DNA of 64,000 nucleotides from positions 3,846,420 to 3,910,419 of the forward strand of contig CM119266.1 of NCBI GenBank assembly GCA_051294375.1, written 5' to 3'. Shown piece after piece: positions 11,779 through 24,738 of the stretch; within the stretch, counting starts at the first letter, position 1; each line of letters begins with the position of its first letter. The notes under the pieces were generated by a model. The model had not been told where the DNA came from. It was given only the letters and a program-made list of their open reading frames with translations, and did no database searches. The position numbers and the translations under genes are program-made. The DNA comes from Paraspadella gotoi. Lineage: Eukaryota > Chaetognatha.

Positions 11779-11957
11779 GCGTCGGTTCTTACGACCTCAT
11801 AGGCGGCGCTCGAGTCGACTTTAATCGAGCGCCCAGTATCGCGTCTCTTTCACTCGCCAGTCGCTACCAAGCAATTGGACCCATGCGGACCCAAGCAGAC
11901 GGCCGCCCCCCCCCAATGCTTAACAACGTCAAAAAAGTCCTGAGGACATCTCGAGAA
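11779..11957 (+). pseudogene. Inverted, frame-broken copy of the SHIPPO exon at 5481-5654
   Basis: It begins GVGSYDLIGGARVDFNRAP in the correct frame, then shifts at an extra C (GCGCCCAGT against GCGCCAGT). A Ser/Leu-rich false frame follows. The donor is GTGAGC where the left arm has GTGAGT. Confidence 0.65.
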
Positions 11958-14900
11958 GTGAGCGAAGGAAAAGGCCGCTTTGATGGCAGCTCGGGGCGAA
12001 GAATGGACGGAAAAACAAATGAACATAGAAAATAGCCAAGAATATGAATTAAATTTTTGATTAGAAATAAATAATTTTAACTTTAAGATGTGGTCTTATA
12101 AATAAGAATTTTTTTTAAATTTAAAATTTTTGTCATTTTCAAAGTTGTGAGGAGAAACTTAAAATAAATTGATTATTGCAACTTAAAAAAGGTCAAAGTG
12201 ACAAACAGAAGAGTTTTATTTTATCTTTTAAAATGTTTTTTTGAGATCATGCATTCCCTTATTTATATATCGCATTTGAATTCTACTAAATGTTTCACCA
12301 CCTTTTCCAAATACAATTCAGAAAAATATTTAGGAAAAAACAGTTTTGATAGGCAACAACAATTTTATTATTGTAGATCGGACAAGTTTTGACTCTGATG
12401 TAATTGGAAAATGTAAGATTTTATTATTATTTTTTTTTGAATTGTAGATTTTTCTCTCCGGAAATTTAATTTTCAAATTTCGACAAATGGCTTCATGTCA
12501 AAATGAAAATCGAATTCAATGAGAGAATTAATTAAAACAAGAAAGATTAATTTCAATGAGTTGCGCAGAATTGTTTCTACATCGTTTTTCATATATTACA
12601 TAAAATATGAAATATAATCAATGATATATAATAGTTATTTATGATAATAAACCTGATTAGTATTTTGGGACTAACTTCAACTAACTTCAACTTCAACTTC
12701 AAGCACAAAAAATTGTTTATAATAGATGAAAAAAGAAATTATATTTTAAAATTAAGCTAAGTTCTCCTTCAATTAATATAAAAAATGTCTGGAAAATTTG
12801 GTGGCAACTCTTGTTATTAATAATTTTTTTGAATAATATATCTAGAACAAAGTGTTGAAGAGAGATTTAACAACGATTTTTTATTTCGTTGTTAAATCTC
12901 TCTTCAAACTTTGTTCTAAATCAAATCACAACGAAACAGAAAGGAAAAAACACCAAAGATATATATATCATATTTTTTTACGCCGGTCTTCTTACAAAAT
13001 TTGAAAGACATTTGGCGAAAATCGAGATATAGAAATGGTATTCTTATGACTTTTTACAACTAGTTTTTTCTGATTGCAATCTCCTGAATTAATTAAATTA
13101 TAAAATAGAGAAATAGAATGTCCAACGCGTCCCCTTCCAGAACTGTCGACTTTCTGACAGCAGCTGGAGTAGCAGGAATGGTAGCATTCACAACGGGTGT
13201 GGTCGGCTAAAGCATTTGACACTTTCTCTCAATACTTTGAGAAGCTCATGGTTAATCAAAATGAATTTTTTAAAATAAATTGAAATATCTTTATAATTTT
13301 TTATAAGTTCGTCCTAATTTTCATATCATTATTATTATTATTATTTACCCATCCAAACAATTTTTTAATTTAGTCCTAAAAAAGCTGGACCTCCCTATAT
13401 AATAAATAATATTTAAAATAACCTAATATTATATTAATATATATTTTAAACCTGTCAAATTGAAGACCAACCTAAAAGTGACTTATAGAGTGTCTCTGTA
13501 TCTGTCACTCTCGTCTCAACTAAAGTAAAAAGGCAATGATGACGTCAGCTATCTTCGTCGTCGTCGTCATCGGTCGTCGTCAAGCGCCAACGCGCAAAAT
13601 CCGAATTTACTTTTTTACGCAGATAAAATTGAATAATATTGCCAAAAAAATGTAAGCTAAATTTCGTCGAATCGTTAAAGTTCAACTTTTTTATGAAATG
13701 ACGAAGGAATATAACTTATATTATAATCTAAAAAAGGAATTAAGGGGATGAATAATTTTTTCCTTTTCGCAGTCAAATTACTTTAAATCTTTCTCAATCT
13801 CTCAACCGCCACTCCCCTTTAAGTATCCGTCTCAAAACCGCATCGAACGGATTCAACGAATGTTCAGCCGCCACAAATCTTTCCTCCCCTTAATTTAAAG
13901 TAGTTTCAATCTATGTGCGGCGCTCGCAAGCTCTCTGTTTCTGCCAAATCTCAAAAGCTTTTTTTTTTAGCAAGCGCAGCGAGTACTCTCGGAGGAACTC
14001 GCGGATTTACTTTTCGTGTTAGTCTGTTAGTCTGTTTAACTTATTTAATTTCTCGTTAAATATTTGGTATAAATGGTAAAATAGTATCATTAAACTCTTA
14101 AGTCAAAATTTTTATACAATAACTTACCTACAAATCCAATCATAAGCATAAAAAATCAGTATAATGTACATTCAATAAAATATTAAATCATTTAAAAATA
14201 CATACATTGCAGATATGGTATACACTAAGAAAAGCTTTCGTTATTACCCTTAACCCTAACCTTAAATTTATCTTATAAAAAATTCAATGGCGCGCGCAAC
14301 ACCTAGAAAGAGCCATTCCTTATTTTAACATTTTCTCAAATTTTTATTATTATTTCCCCACCTTTTAATCCTTCTTCCTTCTTTTTCACTTACCCTCTGC
14401 CATTTCTTGATCTCATTCCAAACGATTTCGCTAAAAACATTTTCCCCTTTTTTGGGCCTCCAATATTTCAACCTCCACTTTAGCTTTCCTTTTTTTCTTT
14501 TTTTTTCTTTTTCCCATTTTAACGCCCTTTATCTTCATTTATTTTTTACTTTCCTTTTTCCTCCCTTTCCTCCTTGCCTTTTTACTTTAACCTTATCTTC
14601 CCTTTCCTTCCCTTTCCTAACCCTCACTTTCTTTTTTTCTATTTTCTCCTTTCTCTTTTCTTTCTTTTTTCCTCCCTTTTCTTTCCTTAGTCGCCCTCCA
14701 TTTTTTCGTTTCTTTCTTTCCTTTTTCCTCCAATTTCTTTATCCTTCCTCCATTTTCTCCTTCAACGAAGAAACGATATGAAACAGATTTGAGGAAAGAA
14801 AACCAGAAGGAAAGAAAAAAGGAAAGAAAAAAAAGAAAAAAGAAAAAATCTAAAAAATAAGATGAAGAAATTTTTTTTCTTTATGGAAACAGAATTTTTT

Positions 14901-15207
14901 TTTTGTTAGTTCAGAGGCCATCGTTAAATCTGTCACCAAAGATGGAAAAAACGGAAATGGCAAATTTGTCAACGAAAAGAAAAAAAAGAAAAAGAATTTG
15001 CAAAAAAAAAAAGAATTGTCAGATTTTAAAGTTAAAACAAAATTTGTCTTAATGATGTTAAAAAAAGTCGTTTGTAATGAAATTGCGGAGAAAGTAGTCG
15101 ATCCTGTGGTCAGAAATTAAGTTGGTTCTTAGGATCGCTAAATATAGACGATATACCTTGAAGAAGATACACGAGGTTAAAAAGTAGTTAATAACTTTGG
15201 ACGTCGA

Positions 15208-15303
<96 letters not shown>

Positions 15304-15388
15304 TAAAAAACGGTTTTCGTTCTCGACTTGAAATTCGAATGAGAGAAACTTCACGATGTAAGGAGATATCAAGTCAGCCGACGCGACG

Positions 15389-15449
<61 letters not shown>

Positions 15450-16429
15450 AGTTATTTGGTGAACGGGACCTTTGTGACGAGGTCATCTGGTTGATTGAGT
15501 CAATTAGAGTCGCCATAGACTTTATACTTATACTTATACTTGGGTTGTCATGGAACTCGGAAACATTAGGTGAAACTAAGTATTAGGTTTTACTCAATTC
15601 GCCGACGGAGTAACGTTTAAAGAATCACCGAGAGAACCAGAGAAACGCCCGTTAGTTGTACTCACATGTAACATGTAACATGTAATAGGTAACATATAAG
15701 ATCATTTAAATTCCAAATCGTGATCTTTCTCCTTCTTTTCACTTAAGGCGCGCGAGGGCCGCCTTCAAATCCGCTCTGCCCCGAATCTGCGCGGAACAAT
15801 CAGGCGGTCACCCGCTCGCCGCCAATCCCGCCCCTGGACATACAACGTCAAAACTCAATTTCAAAACGACAACAACAACACAACAACGACGAAATCAAAG
15901 GGAAAAACGTCATAGGGAATAACAACAACAACAACAACGCCTACCGATCGGTGTGTTCGAGTCGAAAACTAAACAGTTTCTCGTCAGCGCGGTGAGTTAT
16001 GTGAGGGCGAAGGGTAGGGTGAAGGGGGGGCGAGTGGCGGGGTGGTGGGTGGGTTAGGTTAAGTAAGTCAAATGAGGGAAACGCCTACCGTTGACGCCCA
16101 CGAGGGGAAAAAAACTTTTTAAAAGGAGGAAAGGGAGAAGATAAAAGGGAAAAGAAGAGAAAAAAGGAAAATAAGAAAAGAAAAAAAAGAAAAGAAAGAA
16201 AAGCGATAAAAGAAAGAAAAGAAAAGGAAAAAGAAAAGGAAAAGGAAAAAAGAAAGAAAAGAAAAGAAAAGGTCCTTAAAGAAAGAGCTAATTCAACTTT
16301 CCCTTTTCTGCCCTCGACCTCATATATTTCTTTCTCTCATCTCTCATTCTGTTCTCTGTCATCCGTCGCCGCCGCCGCCGCCGCCGCCGCCGGCCTCCCA
16401 TCCTCCTCCTCCTCCTCCCGCCGCCCCAG
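11958..16429. other. Long intron of SHIPPO-like gene, right-arm copy
   Basis: Mirror of 1059-5480. It contains the hairpin (12843-12920), the small reading-frame remnant (13119-13270), CT-rich DNA (14480-14760), (GA)n at 15212-15302, the (GAC)n run at 15390-15447 and A/G-rich DNA (16130-16275). No independent exon is seen. Confidence 0.55.
13119..13270 (+). pseudogene. Small hydrophobic reading frame, broken differently in each arm
   Basis: An ATG at 13119 opens a short frame rich in Ala, Gly, Val and Thr (includes LTAAGVAGMVAFTTG), which could form one membrane segment. It stops after about 30 codons because of an extra G near 13203. In the left arm (4205-4345, minus) that G is absent, but a T is missing near the start. 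I do not recognise the product, and chance or a transposon remnant is possible. Confidence 0.3.
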
Positions 16430-16652
16430 ACGTGGCCGCCAAGAGCTCCGTACCCGGACCGGGCCATTACCACGCCTCCGCGGTCGGCGCTAAGGCGTTC
16501 CCGGCCGAGATGGCGTCGGCGACGGGACCCACGCCGCCGGAAAGGGGGCGCCACCGCTGCGGCCGTCATTATCTCTGCATCTCGCCCCGGCGATGCCGCT
16601 GCCGAACCGGAACCGGAACCCGACCTGGGCATATGATGTGGTCAAGTTTAAG
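16430..16652 (+). pseudogene. Inverted, frame-broken copy of the SHIPPO exon at 832-1058
   Basis: It retains KSSVPGPGHYHASA and the AAG|GTTAGT donor, but it is four bases shorter than the left-arm exon. The missing bases lie in G or C runs (AAGGGCG to AAGGCG, TCGGCCCC to TCGCCCC, CCCGGACCTGGGG to CCCGACCTGGG). No terminal exon follows, because the arm ends at the gap at 16927. Confidence 0.68.
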
Positions 16653-16926
16653 GTTAGTGGTATTGGGTGGAGAAAGAAAGAAAGATAGAAAGAAAAAAGA
16701 AAGAAAGAAAGAAAGAACGAACGAGCGAACAATTTAAAATTATCCATTCATTCAATAAATAACTTATCTTCACCTTTGATAAAGAGCGAGACATCTGTTG
16801 CAGACTTGGATTATTTTGTTGTGTTAATATATATTGTATATATATATATTGTATGTAAGACTAAAGGAGATCCTAACGCTCCGTCTGTCAGAGGAAAGAA
16901 AGTTTATCGTTGAACGGATGGTCTCT

Positions 16927-16951
16927 NNNNNNNNNNNNNNNNNNNNNNNNN
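16927..16951. other. 25-N gap at the end of the inverted right arm
   Basis: A fixed-size gap, so the contig edge coincides with the end of the palindrome arm. Confidence 0.95.
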
Positions 16952-17069
16952 CGTTACGCAAACGCTGTGGTTCGTTAAGGTTGGCATTGTCCGTTTGTCC
17001 GTTTGTCCTCGCTTATGTCACGCATTAAAAAGAGAAGGGCCTCGCATTTACGGCGAGAATAAAAAAGGG

Positions 17070-17200
17070 GGCGTGTCAGCGTAACAGCGTAGCAGCGTGA
17101 CAGCGCGGCAGAGAGGAGATCTCAACGATGTCGTTTTATGGGAAGAGATATAAAAGTCGGTTGAGAAAAGGACGGAGATCGTTCGAGGCTTTTCATCCCC
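17070..17200 (+). promoter_or_regulatory. Candidate TATA promoter
   Basis: TATAAAAG at 17149-17156 lies in locally GC-richer DNA, after a run of CAGCGT(A/G)(A/G) decamers (17072-17106). An initiation site would be expected near 17180. No coding exon could be attached downstream, so this is a motif-level call only. Confidence 0.3.
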
Positions 17201-17674
17201 CACCGGTTCATGCTTAACTTAACTATTTAAACAGTTTTCTACTTTCAATATCATGAATTAGTTAAAGAGTTTGCTCGCGGTTATAACTTTATATATGTAG
17301 ATATAAATGCGTTTTTATAAAAGTTTTCTTCCATGTTTAGGTTAAATATTAAGTTTAAAATTTTAGGATAAAGAAACAGAAATTAGGCGAGCTTGGAAAA
17401 GAGAGCCCTAACTTTTGACTTTTTTCTTCTTTCTTTTATTTTCTCTCTGTCATTTCTTGTGCCTAATTTACGAGTGTTGTTCCTTTGTTTCCCCCCGTCC
17501 CTCTGTTGTTAAAAGTTCGAAACAGTTGATTAAGAAGAAAAAGACGAGTGCAAACCAGAAAAAAAATTGGAAGAAAAAGTATAAAAGAAAGAAAGAAAAT
17601 AAATGGAAAAACAAGAAAGAAAAAGAAAAAGAGAGACAAATGGGGAAAAAATAGAAAGAAAAAAGCGAAATAGA

Positions 17675-17885
<211 letters not shown>

Positions 17886-17947
17886 CAGCGAAAAAAAAGA
17901 AGAGATAATTAATTCCCAGTCGAGAGTCGCGAGGGCGCCGCTCGATT

Positions 17948-18060
17948 CGATCGCCAATCAGCTTGTCTTTTGATCGCCAATCAGTTTTTTTTTCGATCGT
18001 CAATCAGCTTGATTTACGATCGCCAACCAGCTTGTTTTTCGGTCGCCAAGCTGCTTGGCG
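17948..18060. promoter_or_regulatory. CCAAT-box tandem array
   Basis: Four to five copies of a 22-23 bp unit GATCGCCAATCAGCTTG. Exact CCAATCAG occurs at 17954-17961 and 17977-17984, with variants TCAATCAG at 18000 and CCAACCAG near 18022. CCAATCAG matches the NF-Y consensus, and the spacing is close to two helical turns. Binding is inferred. Confidence 0.45.
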
Positions 18061-18149
18061 TCGTTTCTAAGTTGACAAACGTCGGATTCGTTTTTCTTCG
18101 ATGGTCCGATGTAAATCTCCTTTTTGCCATCGAAGTTTTTTACGATTTA

Positions 18150-18185
<36 letters not shown>

Positions 18186-18210
18186 NNNNNNNNNNNNNNN
18201 NNNNNNNNNN

Positions 18211-18247
<37 letters not shown>

Positions 18248-18350
18248 GGTTCTCTCGCTCTCTCTCTCGCTCGCTCGTCTCTCTCTCTCTTCTCTCTCTC
18301 TCCTCTCTTTCTCTCTTTCTCCGCTCTCTCTCTCTCTTCCGATCTTTCCT
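18150..18350. repeat. (TC)n microsatellite with 25-N gap (18186-18210)
   Basis: Nearly pure CT on both sides of the gap, degrading to TCTCG and TTTC variants after 18240. True length is unknown. Confidence 0.95.
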
Positions 18351-20660
18351 TTATTTTATTTTTTGTTGATTATGATTATGATACGATCATGCTCATTCTT
18401 TCTGATATCTCTTTGCGTTGCCCTTGAGAACGCCCTCTTCTTTGGCGAATTGAAAATAATTCCGATCTTTTTCGAAAGAGTCTTCGCATTTTTTTCATTG
18501 TCATTTTCATTAACCAACTTTAATACGTAGAAAGTATGAAAAGCTTTTATTCTTCATTCCACGCCAATTCATAATGTATTCACTAGAGGTCTAAAAATCT
18601 TCTGGCTGCTTTTGTAGATGTTGTCGGAGACAATCGAACCTGAAGTCAGTCGAGTGACTTCACCCATGATTCGTAATCGGTTAATTCAATCAGATGTTCC
18701 AATTTTGTATATTTGATATAATTCAGTTTCGGGATTTGATACTTGCTTCCGCATGACTGACTTTTTTAAAAGGCGATTTAGTATTAGCGAAATGATTATT
18801 TTTCGCAACGATTTTTTTATTTAATTGTTACAAACATGTTTCGAATAGTATGCAAGTTGAAAAAAGTATGCAAGTGAAAAAGTATGCAAGTGAAAAAAGT
18901 ATGCAGTTGAAAAAAGTATGCAAGTTGAAAAAAGTATGCCAAGTTGAAAAAAGTATGCAAGTGAAAAAATGATGCAAGTTGAAAAAATGATGCAGTTGAA
19001 AAATGATACAAGTTGAAAAAATGATACAAGTTGAAAAAATAAAATTAGATAAAACCTAGAAAAAATGATACAAGTTAAAAAAAATAAGCAAGCTGAAAAA
19101 GCATACAAGCTGAAAATAATACAAGTTAAAATAATGCAATTTAAAAAATGATGCAAATTGAAAAAAAATATGCGAGTGAAAAAAATCTCTCTCTCTCTTC
19201 CCGATCTTTCCTTTATTTTTATTTTTTTTGATTATGATTATGATACGATCATGCTCATTCTTTCTGATATCTTCTTTGCGTTTGCCCTTGAGAACGTCCT
19301 CTTCTTTGGCGAATTGAAAAATAATTCCGATCTTTTTCGAAAGAGTCTTCGTATTTTTTTTCATTGTCATTTTCATTAACCAACTTTAATACTTTAGAAA
19401 GTATGAAAAAGCTTTTTATTCTTCATTCCACGCCAATTCATAATGTGTTCACTAAGAGGACTAAAAATCTTCTGGCTGCTTTTGTAGATTTGTCGGAGAC
19501 NNNNNNNNNNNNNNNNNNNNNNNNNNNNNNNNNNNNNNNNNNNNNNNNNNNNNNNNNNNNNNNNNNNNNNNNNNNNNNNNNNNNNNNNNNNNNNNNNNNN
19601 NNNNNNNNNNNNNNNNNNNNNNNNNNNNNNNNNNNNNNNNNNNNNNNNNNNNNNNNNNNNNNNNNNNNNNNNNNNNNNNNNNNNNNNNNNNNNNNNNNNN
19701 NNNNNNNNNNNNNNNNNNNNNNNNNNNNNNNNNNNNNNNNNNNNNNNNNNNNNNNNNNNNNNNNNNNNNNNNNNNNNNNNNNNNNNNNNNNNNNNNNNNN
19801 NNNNNNNNNNNNNNNNNNNNNNNNNNNNNNNNNNNNNNNNNNNNNNNNNNNNNNNNNNNNNNNNNNNNNNNNNNNNNNNNNNNNNNNNNNNNNNNNNNNN
19901 NNNNNNNNNNNNNNNNNNNNNNNNNNNNNNNNNNNNNNNNNNNNNNNNNNNNNNNNNNNNNNNNNNNNNNNNNNNNNNNNNNNNNNNNNNNNNNNNNNNN
20001 NNNNNNNNNNNNNNNNNNNNNNNNNNNNNNNNNNNNNNNNNNNNNNNNNNNNNNNNNNNNNNNNNNNNNNNNNNNNNNNNNNNNNNNNNNNNNNNNNNNN
20101 NAATCGAACCTGAAGTCAGTCGAGTGACTTCACCCATGATTCGTAATCGGTTAATTCAATCAGATGTTCCAATTTTGTATATTTGATATAATTCAGTTTC
20201 GGGATTTGATACTTGCTTCCGCATGACTGACTTTTTTAAAAGGCGATTTAGTATTAGCGAAATGATTATTTTTCGCAACGATTTTTTTATTTAATTGTTA
20301 CAAACATGTTTCGAATAGTATGCAAGTTGAAAAAAGTATGCAAGTGAAAAAGTATGCAAGTGAAAAAAGTATGCAGTTGAAAAAAGTATGCAAGTTGAAA
20401 AAAGTATGCCAAGTTGAAAAAAGTATGCAAGTGAAAAAATGATGCAAGTTGAAAAAATGATGCAGTTGAAAAATGATACAAGTTGAAAAAATGATACAAG
20501 TTGAAAAAATAAAATTAGATAAAACCTAGAAAAAATGATACAAGTTAAAAAAAATAAGCAAGCTGAAAAAGCATACAAGCTGAAAATAATACAAGTTAAA
20601 ATAATGCAATTTAAAAAATGATGCAAATTGAAAAAAAATATGCGAGTGAAAAAAATTTTT
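18340..20660. repeat. Direct duplication carrying an 18-19 bp satellite
   Basis: The segment about 18340-19190 recurs at about 19200-20655. It includes an 18-19 bp satellite (AAGTATGCAAGTTGAAAAA, with later GATGCAAG and GATACAAG variants) at 18848-19180 and 20309-20650. The satellite blocks look identical. The second copy is interrupted by a 601-N gap. Confidence 0.88.
19501..20101. other. 601-N gap, probably of zero real length
   Basis: Flanks are GTCGGAGAC before and AATCGAACC after. In the first copy (18628-18650) these two are directly contiguous. The gap may therefore come from scaffolding overlapping contigs. Confidence 0.75.
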
Positions 20661-21746
20661 AACGTATTCTGATAGAGCTTGAAAAGTTATTAAAAATATT
20701 ATAAAATTTAATGAATGATGATGATGAGGATTTTTTAAGGTTTTTTTAAATTTTAGCCCATTTATCATTAAAATTTTTGAAATTTGTAGTACTAACCTTT
20801 ATTTAACTTTTTAATCTTTATCAGATTTTATTTTTAAAAATTTAAATTTCTTAAAATTTTTTTAAGCATTTCTTATGTACTGTTAAATATTAAAATGCTT
20901 CCATGCATGAGGAAAATTAATTTTATCAAAATCTAACATCATAAGTCAATTTAGTTGTAAAAGGACAAAAGACTTTTATTGCAGACTTTTTCATATTGTA
21001 AAAATTGTTAAATTTTGGCCCGCCTTAATATACATCCGTCGGTCCTACCTATTTCTCATAATTCGGATAATACTATATCAGTAAGGTACCATAAACCTTT
21101 AATGTACATATGTAATATATCATACTTGTGAAGTCATGTGATAAACTAAAAAGGCAANNNNNNNNNNNNNNNNNNNNNNNNNNNNNNNNNNNNNNNNNNN
21201 NNNNNNNNNNNNNNNNNNNNNNNNNNNNNNNNNNNNNNNNNNNNNNNNNNNNNNNNNNNNNNNNNNNNNNNNNNNNNNNNNNNNNNNNNNNNNNNNNNNN
21301 NNNNNNNNNNNNNNNNNNNNNNNNNNNNNNNNNNNNNNNNNNNNNNNNNNNNNGACTATATCAAAATACAGTCACGTGATAAGAAAATCTATGTAGCATT
21401 GTTCAAGTAATATGTGGTTATTTAAGTTAATGCTTATAAGTGATCATATCATCTGTATTATGGTTCTTGGGTATATATTTCTGACTTGTGCAGTCACATG
21501 ATCATGGGGAATGTCATGTCATGTCACTGCAGAACAACACTTTGATCTTTCCGCTTCATTTAAATTAGACTATTTATTCTGTTAGTACTATATATTGAAA
21601 CAGCTGAACGTTTAAATTGACCTATTATAAAAACAATTTTTTCTCCATATTTTATTAAAAAGATATTTTAAAATTTAAGGGATGTATATTTAGATTTTAA
21701 TTATACAACTTTCACCCCTCATCCCCAACTCCACTTCCCCCTGCAG
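20661..21746. other. AT-rich non-coding DNA with 196-N gap (21158-21353)
   Basis: Upstream of the first EGF exon I see only AT-rich sequence. The gap flanks carry similar phrases (GTGAAGTCATGTGATAA before, CAGTCACGTGATAAG after), suggesting a local repeat across it. No exon, RNA gene or clear promoter is supported. Confidence 0.5.
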
Positions 21747-21892
21747 GTCACAATCCATGCTCCTCTAACCCTTGCTCCAACGGCGGCTCTTGCTCCTTGA
21801 CCGACGGCGGCGACGACTTCGTTTGCAAATGTGAATCTGGTTTTGCTGGCGACAAATGTCAACTTGAGACGGGAGAGAGTGTCAATGTTGGT
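21747..21892 (+). CDS. EGF-like exon, first recognised exon of the mosaic gene
   Basis: The acceptor CCCCCTGCAG ends at 21746 and the exon opens in phase 1, as is usual for EGF modules. It encodes one complete EGF: NPCSSNPCSNGGSC, then a long C3-C4 loop with Asp/Gly (DGGDD), then CKCESGFAGDKC. All six Cys are present, and a calcium-binding Asp-x-Asp/Asn-Glu lead is absent. The donor is not clear because a 196-N gap starts at 21893. An extracellular role is inferred from the modules. No signal peptide is seen, so the start of the gene lies upstream or in a gap. Confidence 0.8.
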
Positions 21893-22088
21893 NNNNNNNN
21901 NNNNNNNNNNNNNNNNNNNNNNNNNNNNNNNNNNNNNNNNNNNNNNNNNNNNNNNNNNNNNNNNNNNNNNNNNNNNNNNNNNNNNNNNNNNNNNNNNNNN
22001 NNNNNNNNNNNNNNNNNNNNNNNNNNNNNNNNNNNNNNNNNNNNNNNNNNNNNNNNNNNNNNNNNNNNNNNNNNNNNNNNNNNNNNNN
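21893..22088. other. 196-N gap between EGF and SRCR exons
   Basis: Unsequenced here. The noisy inverted copy of this locus (about 24065-24525) spans the same interval and shows CT/GA-type repeat DNA. Confidence 0.95.
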
Positions 22089-22640
<552 letters not shown>

Positions 22641-23904
22641 CTATTAATGAACCCATCAAGCAGTTAATGAGTCATTTAAATACTGGAAGTGTTTTGGGGA
22701 AGTGCAAAGTAGGAGGGTAGGCAGGTGCAAAGGAGGAGGGTAGGGACCGCGGCGCGGTTTGCCCTCTCTGTTGAGTCAAGCGAACTGTCTGCGCTTCTTC
22801 GTTGTTAGTCAGCGATCGCGTCTCCGCAGCTGCTTCGTTTGAGTCAGCGACGCGGTCTCGCCCTCTTCTCATTTGAGTCAAGCGACGCGTCTCCCCTCTT
22901 TGATTGGTCAAGCGACGCGTCTTCGCCCTCTATCGTTGAGTCAATGCGACGCGTTCTCCGCCGTTTCTCGTTCGTTACCAAGCCTATTCTTTGCCGTTCA
23001 GGAGCAACAAGTCTTGGCGAAGCAGGCACTATAAAAAATGAGCTCTATTTATTTTATCTATGGGGTTATTCATCGATCAAATCCTTGATCGTCAATGTCT
23101 GTCTCAGACGCTATTACATCGGCGCTGTACCTTCTCTTTGAACTCTCTTTCTTCAGCCTCCTATTCCCTACTGTCTGCACTCCGCTCCACATACCTTACT
23201 CTTGCACTCTCTCTCGATTTTCTTCTCCGCCTTATATTCCTCTGTATCATTCCTTTCTGGCCATGCTTTTACGTGTATCTTCAGTCCTCTTGACATCTCG
23301 ACTTCCCCTCTGCTCCGCAGGCTTCGCCTTCTTCGTCTTCCTTTGCACCTCCCTTTCATCCTTTGCACTCTCTCGTCGCTCCCTCATTCCTATCCTCCCG
23401 CTCTTTTCCTCCGCAACTCCTTCACTCCTATCCCGATTCCTTTTTCAACCTCTCTACCCTTGGCTCCTTTGTTATCACCCCTACTACTCCTTTGGCACTC
23501 CTCACCTCCTCCTTTTGATCCCTACCTCTTCCTTTGCCGTATCGTATCTACCCCGGGTGCCCCTCTTTGCAGCGCCTTGGAGACGGGTGCTGGGCTTGGA
23601 GACCATGGTTGAGGGTTTTCACGTCCTCCCAGGCGCATCATTTACCGCTGTCCTCAACGCTTTCGCAGAGTGCTTACATTGGGGATATCTACTGAGTACG
23701 ATAAGGGGGGGCTGGGGGTCGATCTCGCTGGTATTGATGGTCTGAGCGATGATATTACGTCAATGAGACAAACGGCCGTCACGACTGAAGGAGACATGCT
23801 TTTCGGGCTTGGGGTCCAACCTGTATCAAACATCCCAAACCCCTGCACTCCATCCTGCACTCCATAAGCCCCTGCAACCCACAAAGCCCCTGTCACTCCC
23901 ACAT

Positions 23905-24062
23905 CTCACACTCGGCGCGTTGTTGATCGTTCACCGGTTCTATCGCACGACTGTGCCCTCCTATCTTTCCTGTGTGGATAATTTCTGCGTCCGACGTCCT
24001 GTAGTGGCCGATCTCGCGCACACGAGGCGAATGAGCGCACGTCTCCTGGCGAAGGGGCATGG
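23905..24062 (-). pseudogene. Noisy inverted copy of SRCR exon 1
   Basis: The minus strand preserves CCCTTCGC, CATTCGCCTCGTG and ACGATCAACAACGCGC of the exon at 22144-22265, but it is disrupted by many indels. It is most likely an uncorrected read rather than a gene. Confidence 0.75.
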
Positions 24063-24514
24063 AGATCATGGGTAGAGGGAATGAGAGGGCAGACAGGGAA
24101 TGAGGGACGAGAGGTGTAGAAGTAGTGTCAATGAGGAAAGAAGGGAACATTGGTGTGGGGAGAAGATGTAGAGGAAGGAGGCATGGAGAAGTGCGCTATG
24201 AGGAAGGTAGAGCTGGTGAGACAGGGTTAGATGGAGGAGGGCATGGAGACAGAGGGTAGAGTAGAAGCGAGTGCACTGGAGATAGTGGCTAGATGGAAGG
24301 CCGGGGCATGGAGACTATGTATGATATATCGTTGATTATCGCAAGTACGGGGGCCCCCGGCCCCACTTCCGACATAAATGACAATCGATCTCTGGCTCGC
24401 ATTTGGAGGCGCGCAGAGACGGCAGAGTGTGGCGCGCGAGCGATGAGAGAACGCCGCTCGAGATGAAGAGAGCCTGGAGAGCGATCCTTTACCAATTGCA
24501 CTTCTTCCGTTCAA

Positions 24515-24640
24515 GTTGAATCATTTGGCTCGCCAGGCAAAACCGATTCCCAATTTGCAAACGAGTCGTTTCGCCGCGTCTCGGTCAAGGGAGCAAGCAG
24601 CGCCGTTGGAGCAGGGTCTAGGGCATGGATCTGTGACTCT
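24515..24640 (-). pseudogene. Noisy inverted copy of the EGF exon at 21747
   Basis: The minus strand keeps CCCTGCTCCAACGGCG, TGCTCCCTTGACCGA and CGTTTGCAAAT, in the same order as the EGF exon, with several inserted bases. Flanking intron sequence (CACCCCTCAATCCCCAACT) matches too. Confidence 0.75.
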
Positions 24641-24713
24641 GCCAGGGGACCCAGTGGAGTTGGGGATTGAGGGGTGAAGTGATATACATTAAATTAAATA
24701 CTATCTCTCTCTT

Positions 24714-24738
24714 NNNNNNNNNNNNNNNNNNNNNNNNN
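24714..24738. other. 25-N gap at the end of the second fold-back
   Basis: Fixed-size gap adjoining the noisy inverted arm. Confidence 0.95.

Larger units (their letters stand above)
556..16920. repeat. 16.4 kb near-perfect inverted repeat (fold-back)
   Basis: The left arm (556 to about 8699) and right arm (about 8813 to 16920) are reverse complements with scattered one- to few-base indels. Anchors: 556-660 pairs with 16810-16920, 4531-4606 with 12843-12920, and 8641-8650 with 8861-8870. The central spacer is about 110 bp of (GA)n then (TC)n. In three exons the right arm shows homopolymer losses and breaks the frame. The right arm ends about 6 bp before a 25-N gap, while the left arm runs on into unique DNA. 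This favours a chimeric or unpolished fold-back read over a real duplication. Confidence 0.9.

Noticed and set aside
14220-14275. Telomere-like CCCTAACCCTAACC sequence (also 3190-3215 and 49250-49500)
   Set aside because: Only one to two imperfect units in AT-rich DNA, and the first two are mirror copies within the inverted repeat. No telomeric array.
18840-20655. CRISPR-like array (regular 18-19 bp repeats)
   Set aside because: Units are contiguous with no unique spacers, in a eukaryotic intron-rich context, so it is a simple satellite.
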